Assembly: GCA_027484655.1 (NCBI GenBank)
Contig: JAIXSM010000039.1
Coordinates: 96,951 to 160,950, forward strand
Direction of reading: 5' to 3'
From: Hyphomicrobiales bacterium
Lineage (GTDB): Bacteria; Pseudomonadota; Alphaproteobacteria; Rhizobiales; Beijerinckiaceae
Length of the DNA: 64,000 nt
Below the pieces are notes generated by a model. It ran no database searches, was not told the DNA's origin, and worked only from the letters and a program-made list of their open reading frames with translations. Every line of letters starts with the position of its first letter. The first letter of the stretch is position 1. This document shows positions 36,826 through 45,514 of the stretch, one piece after another. The position numbers and the translations under genes are program-made.

Positions 36826-37952
36826 TGCGCCGCCTCGCCTTTTGACGGCCGCGTCGTTGTGCTTTCAACGGGCGCTTCCCGTGCGTCCCGCCACTCGCGC
36901 CGCAACTGGCGTACGAGCGCAAGTTCGGCCTGGAAGTCGACGTAATGGGGGAGTTTCAGATGCTCGACAAATCCGGTCGCCTGCACATTGTCGCAGTGGG
37001 ACATGACGAACTCCTCGTCCTGCGCTGGTGCGCCGGCGCTTTCGCCCAATTCGGCCGCGCGCAACGACCGGTCCACCAGCGCCATGGACATCGCCTTGCG
37101 CTCGCTCTGCCCAAACACGCAACCATAGCCGCGGGTGAAACGCGGGGCTTCATCTGCGCCCCCCTGGAACTGGTTCACCATCTCGCACTCGGTCAGAACG
37201 ATCTCCCCCAGTGGCACCTCGAAGCCGAGTTCCGGAGCCATGAAGTAAAGCTCCGCCTCACCGACTCTGATCTCGCCAGCGAAAGGATGCGTGCGGCCAT
37301 AACCGCGCTGCGTCGAGTAGGCGAGGGCAAGGAGAAATCCCTCGTCGCCGCGCGCAAGCGTCTGGAGCCGGGTTTGTCGGTCAGCGGGAAAGGAGAGCGG
37401 CGTGCGTGTTATGTCCTGCGCCTCGCCGGCGTCAGGGCCCGCTGGCGCACGCTCGATAAGGCCCTCCCGGTCAAGCAATCCCAGCACATGCGGCGCTTCA
37501 AAGGGCGCCGCTCCTTCTGCGCGGGGAGGGGGGGCAGGATCGCCGGACTGGCCGAGGCGAGGGTCCAGAAGCCGGTGAGTGTAATCGAACGTTGGTCCCA
37601 GGACCTGTCCGCCAGGAATATCCTTGAACACAGCGGACACGCGGCGGCGAACCTGCATGGCCGCGGTGTTAACTGGCATGGATTCGCCAAAGCGAGGGAG
37701 AGTTGTGCGGAATGCGCGCAGAAGAAAGATCGCTTCTATCAGATCGCCTCTCGCCTGCTTGATGGCGAGCGCTGCAAGATCCGGCGCATAAAGCGATCCC
37801 TCCGCCATCACGCGGGCGACAGCAAGAGTCATTTGCTCCCGGATCTGATCTGTGGAGATCTCCGGCACGGCGGGATTGCCCCGCCGCTCGCTCGCCAGAA
37901 GCTGGTGCGCATTGTCGATGGCCTTTTCGCCACCCTTTACCGCCACATACAT
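36822..37952 (-). CDS. phnI: C-P lyase core subunit PhnI
   Basis: A 376-residue PhnI beginning MYVAVKGGEKAIDNAHQLLA, with DLAALAIKQARGDLIEAIFL and SHCDNVQATGFVEHLKLPHY, all family hallmarks. PhnI is the nucleosidase-like subunit that with PhnG, H and L attaches phosphonate to ribose. One base separates it from phnH. Confidence 0.97.
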   Translation of the reverse strand: MYVAVKGGEKAIDNAHQLLASERRGNPAVPEISTDQIREQMTLAVARVMAEGSLYAPDLAALAIKQARGDLIEAIFLLRAFRTTLPRFGESMPVNTAAMQVRRRVSAVFKDIPGGQVLGPTFDYTHRLLDPRLGQSGDPAPPPRAEGAAPFEAPHVLGLLDREGLIERAPAGPDAGEAQDITRTPLSFPADRQTRLQTLARGDEGFLLALAYSTQRGYGRTHPFAGEIRVGEAELYFMAPELGFEVPLGEIVLTECEMVNQFQGGADEAPRFTRGYGCVFGQSERKAMSMALVDRSLRAAELGESAGAPAQDEEFVMSHCDNVQATGFVEHLKLPHYVDFQAELALVRQLRREWRDAREAPVESTTTRPSKGEAAQ

Positions 37953-37953
37953 G

Positions 37954-38556
37954 TCAGACTTCCGTCAGTCGGAGGCTGCGGGGGAGGGCCGCCAACTCCG
38001 TCGAGCCGATGAGAAAAATATCAAGCCCAAGTGGAAAACCGGCGGAATTAAGAGCCCACTGACTGCTGAAGTCTGCAGGGGCAGGAATGAAGCCGAAGCG
38101 GCGTGTACCGCTTACGCCTGGTCCCGAGAAACCAGGACCTTCTGACGAGAAACAGTCGACCTGCGCCACAATCGTTGTCGAGCGATCCGGATAGTCGGGC
38201 TCACCGAGGGCGAAGCGTGTCAGTGGGGACATCGCTTGTGCATCGGCGAAAAAGGCGAAGGCTGCGCGCGATGGGTCTGTCACGAGCGGAGCCCCGCAAT
38301 GGAAGGCGACGAAGTTGCGCACCTCATCACTGCTGGCAAGCGCTTGATCAAGCCAAAGCGGCGTATCTTGATCGACCAGTGTGAGGAGCACTGCGGTGGC
38401 GTTCGCCGACAGGGGTCCGCATGATGCAGTGCGCGACGTAAAGGCGCGGGGCAGGGCCGGGTGGGCAATCGCGTCCATCAAGTGCCGAAAGGTCGCCTGA
38501 GACTGCGCCACGGGATCCTGAAAACCAGGGGCGCCGATCTGATAAGGAACGTTCAC
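37954..38556 (-). CDS. phnH: C-P lyase core subunit PhnH
   Basis: A 200-residue PhnH: GFQDPVAQSQATFRHLMDAI, AHPALPRAF, and TRFALGEPDYPDRSTTIV with a C-terminal FPLGLDIFLIGS. Part of the PhnGHIJ core. Four-base overlap with phnG. Confidence 0.95.
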   Translation of the reverse strand: MNVPYQIGAPGFQDPVAQSQATFRHLMDAIAHPALPRAFTSRTASCGPLSANATAVLLTLVDQDTPLWLDQALASSDEVRNFVAFHCGAPLVTDPSRAAFAFFADAQAMSPLTRFALGEPDYPDRSTTIVAQVDCFSSEGPGFSGPGVSGTRRFGFIPAPADFSSQWALNSAGFPLGLDIFLIGSTELAALPRSLRLTEV

Positions 38557-39032
38557 TGGTTCTCTCCACGCACGAGTGTGAAGAAATCAACTCGTGTAGA
38601 CGCCGTTTCTTCGGCCTTGCGCTGACGCTCCAGCGCAAGGCGCGCGCTTACCGGCGCAACAAGGCATTCTTCCAGCAATTCGCGCTTATCGGCGTTCTGG
38701 CCAAAAGCGTCGACAATTGCAGCAAGCCTCGCGCGACTCTCGGAGCGGCCAAGCAAATAGGCGTGCCCGATGGTTCCGCCTTCAAGCATAACGGAGGCTC
38801 GCGTTACCAGCGCCTCTCCAATGTTGAAAGCGCTTCCGACTCCGCCGATGCGGCCGCGAACCATGACGAGCCCAGCATGCGGCTTGCGAATGTCCGCGAC
38901 CGCAGGCAAGGGGCCAAGCGCTGATAGAGCCGTCATCAGCTCGTCTTCACGCGCCTGAGCGCATATTCGCATAAGAGCGATGCGATTGTTATCCGACGGG
39001 GACGACGGAACGGTTTGTGGTTCGGAATCCAT
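38553..39032 (-). CDS. phnG: C-P lyase core subunit PhnG
   Basis: A 159-residue PhnG: GLVMVRGRIGGVGSAFNIGE and AYLLGRSESRARLAAIVDAF are its usual core. First gene of the minus-strand operon. The ATG at 39032 has a weak ribosome site; an internal ATG at MRICAQAREDEL is an alternative. A candidate Pho box lies about 25 bases upstream. Confidence 0.94.
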   Translation of the reverse strand: MDSEPQTVPSSPSDNNRIALMRICAQAREDELMTALSALGPLPAVADIRKPHAGLVMVRGRIGGVGSAFNIGEALVTRASVMLEGGTIGHAYLLGRSESRARLAAIVDAFGQNADKRELLEECLVAPVSARLALERQRKAEETASTRVDFFTLVRGENQ

Positions 39033-39056
39033 GCGCGAGGCGGATACATCCGCGGA

Positions 39057-39074
39057 GCAACGGATTTATGACAG
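39057..39074 (-). promoter_or_regulatory. Candidate Pho box for phnG operon
   Basis: On the minus strand CTGTCATAAATCCGTTGC: the first heptamer and the AAAT spacer match the consensus exactly, the second heptamer partly. About 25 bases before phnG. Confidence 0.55.
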
Positions 39075-39118
39075 TCCGCGGGGAGTGTGAAATCAGCCAG
39101 CGCAAGATCCGGGCGTTG

Positions 39119-39136
39119 ATGTCACGCGTCCGTCAT
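39119..39136 (+). promoter_or_regulatory. Candidate Pho box for phnCDE operon
   Basis: ATGTCACGCGTCCGTCAT: heptamers ATGTCAC and CCGTCAT 11 bases apart, about 60 bases upstream of phnC. Nearby TTGTCAT and CTGTTAT at 39152-39171 are 13 apart and may add a degenerate site. Confidence 0.6.
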
Positions 39137-39197
39137 GGATGGGTAGGCTAGTTGTCATGTGGAACTGTTATTGGGCTGCGCAACCTAGGAGCAGCCC

Positions 39198-40082
39198 ATG
39201 TCCGAAATTGCTATCTCCGTTTCTGGAGTGTGGAAGTCCTTCACGCCGGGGCGTCCTGTTCTGAAGGACGTCAATTTTCAGGTCCAGCGGGGCGAAATGG
39301 TGGCGTTGATCGGGGCGTCTGGCTCCGGCAAATCCACACTTATCCGCGCATTAGGCGGTCTTGAGCGCATCGACGGCGTTGGCGATAAGCCCGCTGGATC
39401 AATTGAAGTCTTTGGCGCGCTGATGCAGCGGGAAGGCCGCATCTCGTCAGCTGCGAAAGCATTGCGGTCTCGCATCGGTATTGTTTTTCAGCAGTTCAAC
39501 CTGGTGCCGCGTCTTTCCACGTTACGCAACGTTTGCCTGGGACTGCTTGGCGCCGCGCCGCGCTGGCGCGGCTCACTCGGCATTTTTACTCTTGATGAAC
39601 GCAAGATGGCGATGCACGCGCTGTCTCGCGTTGGAATTGCGGAACATGCGCTCAAACGTGGCAATCAGCTTTCCGGCGGCCAACAACAGCGTGCGGCGAT
39701 CGCGCGTACGCTTCTGCAACGATCAGACATCCTTATCGCAGATGAGCCCATTGCCTCACTCGATCCCGCTTCCGCTCGGCGCGTCATGGATATCCTGTCG
39801 GAAATCAACCGATCCGATGGGGTCACCGTGGTCGTTTCGCTCCATCAGGTCGAATACGCGCTCGGTTATTGCCCGCGCACGATCGCTCTTCGTGGGGGCG
39901 AGATTGTGTACGATGGCCCTTCGAGCGCTCTGACGCCGGACTTTCTGGCGGACCTCTACGGCGAGGAGAGCGAAACTCTTTTTCTGCCCGCGCTGACGGC
40001 GGCTGCTGATGTTGCTCGCAAGGCCGCGCCCGCAAATCGCACTGCGCCGGCGCTGGACGCCATGGCCGGCGCCGCGGCCTGA
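39198..40082 (+). CDS. phnC: Phosphonate ABC transporter ATPase
   Basis: A 294-residue ABC ATPase: Walker A IGASGSGKSTLIRA, FQQFNLVPRLSTLRNV, signature LSGGQQQRAAIARTL, Walker B ILIADEPIASLDP, and VVVSLHQVEYALGYC typical of PhnC. AGGAG precedes the ATG. First gene of the import operon, divergent from the C-P lyase genes. The last 25 residues are an Ala-rich tail. Confidence 0.95.
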   Translation: MSEIAISVSGVWKSFTPGRPVLKDVNFQVQRGEMVALIGASGSGKSTLIRALGGLERIDGVGDKPAGSIEVFGALMQREGRISSAAKALRSRIGIVFQQFNLVPRLSTLRNVCLGLLGAAPRWRGSLGIFTLDERKMAMHALSRVGIAEHALKRGNQLSGGQQQRAAIARTLLQRSDILIADEPIASLDPASARRVMDILSEINRSDGVTVVVSLHQVEYALGYCPRTIALRGGEIVYDGPSSALTPDFLADLYGEESETLFLPALTAAADVARKAAPANRTAPALDAMAGAAA

Positions 40083-40158
40083 TAAGCCTAAACACGCCTT
40101 CCTCAACACCCAGCGCAAGGATGGTCCTTCGCGCTGCCTGAAAAGACGGAGTATGTCC

Positions 40159-41130
40159 ATGCGAAGCAATGTTATCGCCGGCGTGCTGGCGGCTGTATTA
40201 AGCGCGGCTTCGGCCAACGCTCAGGAAGTCAACTTCGGGGTCATCTCTACCGAGGCTGCCAGTAACCTGCGCTCGGTCTGGGATCCCTTCATCAGGGATA
40301 TGCAAAAGAAAACCGGTCTGCAGGTCCGGGCCTTCTTCGCGTCGGATTACGCTGGCGTGATTGAGGGCATGCGCTTCAACAAGGTGCAACTTGCCTGGTA
40401 TGGTAACAAATCCGCGATGGAAGCTATCGACCGCGCCAATGGCGAAGTGTTCGCGCAGAGCGTGGACGCAAGTGGAGCCAAGGGTTACTGGGCCCACGTC
40501 ATCGTCCATCGCGACAGCCCTATCAAATCGCTCGACGATCTCCTTAAGTGCGACAAGACGCTCGACTTCGGCATCGGCGATCCCAACTCTACCTCTGGTT
40601 TTCTCGTTCCCATGACCTTTGTTTTTGGGGCGCGCAACATCGAGCCGCGAAATTGCTTCCGGACTGTTCGCAACGCCAATCATGAGGCCAATGCGCTTGC
40701 CGTCGCCAATAGGCTCGTGCATGCGGCCGCCAATAACAATGAAAGCCTCGAGCGCCTGAAGGAAACCGCGTCGGCGCGCGCTGGCGACATCCGGGTCATC
40801 TGGACGTCGCCGCTCATCCCTTCGGACCCGCTCGTGTGGCGTAAAGACCTTGATCCGGTGGTCAAGCAGAAGATCGCGGATTTTATTTTCAGCTACGGCG
40901 TGAATGATGATGCCGAGAAGAAAATTCTCGCTGCACTCAAGTGGGCGCCGTTCGTCAAGTCGGACAACAACCAGCTCCTCCCGATCCGTCAGATGGAAGT
41001 CAGCCGCTCCATCATGCGTATCCAGTCGGACGCACAGATGCCGGCGGACAAAAAGGATGCCGAGTTGAAGAAACTCCAGGCGGAGCATGATGAATTGTCC
41101 CGCCAGATCGCGGCGCTCAAGAAGGACTGA
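40159..41130 (+). CDS. phnD: Phosphonate-binding periplasmic protein
   Basis: A 323-residue binding protein with signal peptide MRSNVIAGVLAAVLSAASAN AQ, then EVNFGVISTEAASNLRS, FASDYAGVIEGMRFNKVQLA and DKTLDFGIGDPNSTSGFLVP, which form the phosphonate pocket in PhnD. ATG at 40159 lies 7 bases after GGAG; a second ATG at 40153 is too close to it. The last 40 residues are a charged coiled coil. Confidence 0.95.
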   Translation: MRSNVIAGVLAAVLSAASANAQEVNFGVISTEAASNLRSVWDPFIRDMQKKTGLQVRAFFASDYAGVIEGMRFNKVQLAWYGNKSAMEAIDRANGEVFAQSVDASGAKGYWAHVIVHRDSPIKSLDDLLKCDKTLDFGIGDPNSTSGFLVPMTFVFGARNIEPRNCFRTVRNANHEANALAVANRLVHAAANNNESLERLKETASARAGDIRVIWTSPLIPSDPLVWRKDLDPVVKQKIADFIFSYGVNDDAEKKILAALKWAPFVKSDNNQLLPIRQMEVSRSIMRIQSDAQMPADKKDAELKKLQAEHDELSRQIAALKKD

Positions 41131-41193
41131 GCTCTACTTGAACCAGACGGTGCAGATACTGGTCTGCACCGTCCTCCAGACATCCGGTGATGC

Positions 41194-42015
41194 ATGACCG
41201 ACACGAATGCCGCGCGTTTGCGCCCATTGGCCGATATAGATGTCCCTTCGCCTCCTCTTATGGAGCGCACCCGCGTGTGGCTCATGTGGCTGGGTGTCAT
41301 CGCCTTGCTTGTCTTCAGCTGGGGGCCGACGGAGATGTCGAAGGCCTCGCTTCTGATCACGGACTGGCGCAACATGGCGGAGTTCGGTTCTGCGTTCCTG
41401 CAGCCTGATTTCCGAGACTGGCGGATTTACGCCGAGCAGATGCTTGAGACAGTGCAAATTGCGCTGTGGGGCACCGCCATCGCGGTAGTCATTGGTATTC
41501 CGTTCGCTATTTTCAGCTCAGCCAACATTTGTCCAGTCTGGGTCGTGCAGCCGGTCCGGCGGCTTATGGATGCATCTCGCGCAATCAACGAGATTGTTTT
41601 CGCGTTGCTCTTCGTCGTCGCGGTGGGTCTGGGGCCGCTCGCAGGCGTTCTGGCGTTGGCGGTCCACAACATCGGGATCATCTCCAAGCTGTTTTCGGAG
41701 GCGGTCGAAGCGATAGATCCGCGGCCAGTTGAGGGCATCCGGTCGACTGGCGCCACGCGCATGCAAGAAGTTCTTTTCGGCGTTATTCCGCAGGTTGCTC
41801 CCTTGTGGAGTTCCTACGCGCTCTATCGGTTCGAGACCAATGTCCGCTCGGCGACAGTGCTCGGAATAGTTGGCGCAGGCGGTATCGGGCAGTCGCTTTA
41901 TGAAACGATCCGCAGCTTCCAGTATGGCCCGACGGCCTCGATTGTGATCATTATCGTCATGACGGTCATGATTATTGATATCGTCAGCGCCCGCCTGCGC
42001 AAGGGGCTCGTCTGA
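41194..42015 (+). CDS. phnE: Phosphonate ABC transporter permease
   Basis: A 273-residue permease with about six membrane spans. The EAA loop [20 protein letters not shown], followed by [20 protein letters not shown], is characteristic of PhnE. Only one phnE gene is present, so the permease is a homodimer. Confidence 0.95.
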   Translation: MTDTNAARLRPLADIDVPSPPLMERTRVWLMWLGVIALLVFSWGPTEMSKASLLITDWRNMAEFGSAFLQPDFRDWRIYAEQMLETVQIALWGTAIAVVIGIPFAIFSSANICPVWVVQPVRRLMDASRAINEIVFALLFVVAVGLGPLAGVLALAVHNIGIISKLFSEAVEAIDPRPVEGIRSTGATRMQEVLFGVIPQVAPLWSSYALYRFETNVRSATVLGIVGAGGIGQSLYETIRSFQYGPTASIVIIIVMTVMIIDIVSARLRKGLV

Positions 42016-42016
42016 T

Positions 42017-42643
42017 ATGCGCAAGCTTGGTTGTCAGCCGCTTGTCGATCCGACCGCTGACGTTCGTAGTTGTGCTCTCGGCCGTTATGTCGAGGTTGGC
42101 GCCCGCGCTCGTCTGCTGGATGTAGAGATGGGTGATTACTCCTATGTCGTGAATGATTCCGATATCGCCTACACACGAATTGGAAAATTTTGCTCGATCG
42201 CTTCGCATGTCAGGATAAACCCGGGCGATCATCCGATGGAACGCGCCTCCCAAAGTCACTTCACCTATCGCGCTAGCGCATATTTTGAGGGCGCGTGTGA
42301 CGAAGGCAGCTTCTTCGATTGGCGCCGGGAGCGTGCTGTCGAGATCGGCCACGATGTTTGGATCGGCCATGGCGCCATTGTGCTGGCGGGCCGGAGAATT
42401 GGGACGGGCGCGGTAGTCGGCGCTGGCGCGGTTGTTACGAAAGATGTAGCCGACTACACGATTGTCGTCGGCAATCCCGCGCGTGTCTTGCGGCGCCGCC
42501 TTCCTGAGGCGCTCGCTGAGAAAATGTTGGCGCTCGGCTGGTGGGACTGGGATCACGAGCGTCTGCACGCAGCGCTGGACGACTTCCGGAAGCTTGACGC
42601 CCAGAAGTTTGTTGATCGTTACGGCGGACAGATGTCCGGCTGA
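42017..42643 (+). CDS. Hexapeptide-repeat acetyltransferase of the phosphonate locus
   Basis: A 208-residue left-handed beta-helix protein ([69 protein letters not shown]) of the chloramphenicol/xenobiotic acetyltransferase type that recurs in phn operons. It probably acetylates a phosphonate or its intermediate, but substrate is unknown. The ATG at 42017 begins directly after phnE, whose stop ends at 42015. Confidence 0.87.
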   Translation: MRKLGCQPLVDPTADVRSCALGRYVEVGARARLLDVEMGDYSYVVNDSDIAYTRIGKFCSIASHVRINPGDHPMERASQSHFTYRASAYFEGACDEGSFFDWRRERAVEIGHDVWIGHGAIVLAGRRIGTGAVVGAGAVVTKDVADYTIVVGNPARVLRRRLPEALAEKMLALGWWDWDHERLHAALDDFRKLDAQKFVDRYGGQMSG

Positions 42644-42749
42644 TTATTTAAGGAAGGGGGGCGCCGAATTTTTCGGTGTCCGTTTGTCGCAACAAGTCGC
42701 CGAAGCGGAGAATGCAGGCAAAGTTGCGCGAATGACGGACCAACGCTGT

Positions 42750-43254
42750 TGGACCAAATGAAGTTTGTGCGATGGATTCCGTCCGTGATGAGCTATTCGA
42801 TGGCCGCAAGATACGGCTTCTGACCGTGATAGACATCTACATCCGGCTGCCGCCAGCTATCAACGTGCGTTAGACATACAGAGCCAGCGACGTCGTCGCG
42901 GCGCTTGAAAAAGCACTCGATGACTTCGGCTTGCCGAAGACGATCGTGGTCGGCAATGGGCCGGAATTCATCAGTCGTGATCTAGACCTTTGGGCGTTCG
43001 TCCACGGCCCCACACTTGATTTCTCGCGGCTTGGGAAGCCAACCGACAATGCATTCATTGAAAGCCTGAACGGCAAGTTCAGAGCCGGATGTCTGAACGC
43101 GAATTGGTTTCGGAAAATCGAGGAGGCGCGACAAGGGTGCGAGGGTTCGCGTAGAGACTATAACGAGGTCCATCCTCACAGCGCGATTGGCAACAAAACG
43201 CCCATGGAACTTCATTCGCCGGCTCGCAACCCCGGCCAGCACGCCGGCGTATGA
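42750..43254 (+). pseudogene. IS3-family (IS407-like) transposase OrfB remnant
   Basis: The frame reads PNEVCAMDSVRDELFDGRKI, LLTVIDIYIR, an in-frame TAG after AINVR, then ALDDFGLPKTIVVGNGPEF, ISRDLDLWAF, FSRLGKPTDNAFIESLNGKF and RRDYNEVHPHSAIGNKTPME. This is the integrase core of IS3 OrfB. The normally invariant Asp of VDNGPEF is Gly here, and the stop codon splits the gene; OrfA and terminal repeats are not visible. Dead element inserted just after the phn import operon. Confidence 0.88.
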
Positions 43255-43374
43255 AGCGAGAGTTTCCCAACGCACGCGGTCCAAGGTTGGGGGCATGCTC
43301 ATCTCAACCAGGAACTTTCGCATCAACTGGATGACAGGTGGGGGCCACAGCACGAGCAGATCCACGTGATGACA

Positions 43375-43409
43375 AAGAGACCCAGAACGATCATCGTTCT
43401 GGGTCTCTT
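43375..43409. terminator. Long perfect hairpin terminator
   Basis: A 17-base perfect inverted repeat centred on 43392 (AGAGACCCAGAACGAT and its complement), followed by TCTTGTTGG on the plus strand and CTCTTTGTC on the minus strand. Probably ends the minus-strand TAXI operon as well as readthrough from the other side. Confidence 0.8.
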
Positions 43410-43462
43410 CTTGTTGGAAATCCCGGGTCACTTTTCAGTCGAAATCAACAAGGTCTGGTCAG

Positions 43463-44863
43463 TCAGGCGCGTTCGAGCTCGATCTGTGGCGACGGAGACG
43501 TCGGGAACCGCGTCTCAAGTTGCGCCATGCGCCTTGCTACAATCTCCACGAGCTCGAGGAGGTGGCCGTAATGCGTCGTGCAGCCCTTCGGGACCCATAG
43601 CTGGCGGATCTCGGAATAGAGTCGATCAAACGTCTCCTTGAGCGCGCGCGCCTCCTGACTGTCGCCCACGTCATTTGAGGTTTTGTAAAGCCGCAGCAGC
43701 CGACCGTACAACCCGCTGAGGATCACGTTGAACATGACCTTGCGGTAGCTTGGAAGCATTCTGGTCAAGGGAATGATCACGGCGACAAACGCTACCAGCC
43801 AAAACCACGAAACGGTCAGGAAGCTCGCAGCCCATAGCGGAAGGTGGCGCTCGAGAACCAGCGACCCGTCGGCCAGGTATCGTGTCGCGATCTCGCTGCG
43901 GCGGATGTACTTGTCGACGAACGCCGGAAATCCTCCGGGCCTCTCGAAGAACGAGGACTCGGCGCGGTCCATCTTACTAGCGCCCTTGAGCAGGACATGC
44001 TGCACGGCCGGGTGCAGGCTCTCGCGCACCAGGATGGTTGTCGTGGTCGCCACCATCGAGACGTCGCTCGACGGCGTGATGGGCGTCAATCCCAGGGACC
44101 CCCGCGGCGCCTTCACGACCTCCATGTAGGGAAGCTTCCGGGTGAGCCCGTCAGCCATTGTGAAATTAGTGATCTGGACGCCCGGCGTCGCCAGCAGCGC
44201 CTGAACGTTTCCCGACTCCGCGCCCGCCACAAGAAACATGCCGTCGATGCGCCCCGACTGAAGCGCGCTGATGCTGTCGCCGGCCGGCAACTCCAGCAGC
44301 GTGATCTGCGCGCGCGCCTGCTGTGGCAGGATCCCCAGCACGGCGTCCGCAACAATCCGGGTGCCGCTGCCTTGGAGCCCGATCGAGATCCGCTTTCCCT
44401 GGATGACTTCGAAGAGGTTATCGGTGTCCGACATGAGCCCCCTGTGGAAGAACCACAACGGCTGGTAGCCGATGCTGCCAAGGGAGACGACGTCGGAGCC
44501 ACTCTCTACGGCTACGCCGCCTTGCGACAGGGCGACATCGACCTGCCGTCTCTGCAGCAGTTCAAGGTTTTCGATCGCGCCGCGGGTCGTCACCAGTTCG
44601 ACTTCGATCCCGGCCTCCGCAAAGATCGACTGGTACCGCTTGGCGATCACCTCGAGGGTCGAATTGGTCTGCCCAGACGCTATCCGTATTTTGGAAGGGG
44701 GAGAGGGGTAGTAGACCCAAAGACACGAGACGACCAAGGCCGCCGCGATGGCGATGACGTACCACTGATGCAGCAAGAAATTCAGGAGCGCTGAGGCTTC
44801 GTCGAGAAGGCTGTGGAAAAAGTAATGCTCGAGCTTGGGGTCCCTTAGTTTTATCTCCGCCAT
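43463..44863 (-). CDS. Membrane-anchored TAXI-family (NMT1-like) solute-binding protein
   Basis: A 466-residue protein. An N-terminal membrane span ([20 protein letters not shown]) is followed by a TAXI/NMT1 receptor domain: IRIASGQTNSTLEVIAKRYQ, VDVALSQGGVA, GKRISIGLQGSGTRIVADAV, DGMFLVAGAESGNVQALL. A second span (LPLWAASFLTVSWFWLVAFV) lies near residue 365, followed by a cytoplasmic-type tail. TAXI proteins usually feed TRAP transporters; none is present, and here the gene follows ABC permease genes in one operon, so partner and ligand are unclear. Confidence 0.8.
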   Translation of the reverse strand: MAEIKLRDPKLEHYFFHSLLDEASALLNFLLHQWYVIAIAAALVVSCLWVYYPSPPSKIRIASGQTNSTLEVIAKRYQSIFAEAGIEVELVTTRGAIENLELLQRRQVDVALSQGGVAVESGSDVVSLGSIGYQPLWFFHRGLMSDTDNLFEVIQGKRISIGLQGSGTRIVADAVLGILPQQARAQITLLELPAGDSISALQSGRIDGMFLVAGAESGNVQALLATPGVQITNFTMADGLTRKLPYMEVVKAPRGSLGLTPITPSSDVSMVATTTTILVRESLHPAVQHVLLKGASKMDRAESSFFERPGGFPAFVDKYIRRSEIATRYLADGSLVLERHLPLWAASFLTVSWFWLVAFVAVIIPLTRMLPSYRKVMFNVILSGLYGRLLRLYKTSNDVGDSQEARALKETFDRLYSEIRQLWVPKGCTTHYGHLLELVEIVARRMAQLETRFPTSPSPQIELERA

Positions 44864-44881
44864 ACTTTCTGCTCCATGCCC

Positions 44882-45514
44882 TTATGTTCCACTGTAGCGC
44901 TTGACAATATGGCCCTTCACGAATTTGGCAAGCGAGGTTGTCAGTATGCAAAATAGTACAAAGAACAGGGCTGCGTACATGTAGACCGGGATTGTGTTCG
45001 TCATGCCGTTGGCCGCTATCAGCGCGTTGCACCGGCTGACGATCTCATTCACACCAACCAGTGACGAAGTGCTCGACGCGAGCAATGTGATCATGAAGCC
45101 GCTGATCAGATTGGGAATGAACAGGAGGGCCTCGCTCTTGTGGCCTGATCGCCACGCCAGAATTGATGCATGCAGATTCCAGGCGGTGAAGCCAAGCGGC
45201 GACGCTGCGAACGCGATGGACGCACTGATCCATTTTGGCAAATCAATCACGTGCTGATCCCAGACGACGATCTGATTTGGAATGAATGTCGCGAGATAAA
45301 AGACCAGCACCAGTGTGGGAATGTTTCTGAAGAAGGCGCACACGCCGCGCGCCGCCATCTGTGGCAGGCGCCTGGTCGAGAGCATCATCATGCACAGCAG
45401 GGCTCCCGCGACGGTTCCGAGGGCCGTCGCCGTGAGCGCTATGAGGATGTTGAGAGAAAAACCACCGAAGAGGAATGGCGTCCAGGCGATCAGGCTGCCG
45501 ATGCGATCCATCAC
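44882..45514 (-). CDS. Polar amino-acid-type ABC transporter permease
   Basis: A 210-residue permease (GlnP/HisM family) with about five spans: LNILIALTATALGTVAGALL, FFRNIPTLVLVFYLATFIPN, and the EAA-like region GFTAWNLHASILAWRSGHKS. The canonical EAA loop is weakly conserved. Overlaps the upstream permease fusion gene by four bases (ATGA), so they form a heterodimer by inference. Confidence 0.82.
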   Translation of the reverse strand: MMDRIGSLIAWTPFLFGGFSLNILIALTATALGTVAGALLCMMMLSTRRLPQMAARGVCAFFRNIPTLVLVFYLATFIPNQIVVWDQHVIDLPKWISASIAFAASPLGFTAWNLHASILAWRSGHKSEALLFIPNLISGFMITLLASSTSSLVGVNEIVSRCNALIAANGMTNTIPVYMYAALFFVLFCILTTSLAKFVKGHIVKRYSGT

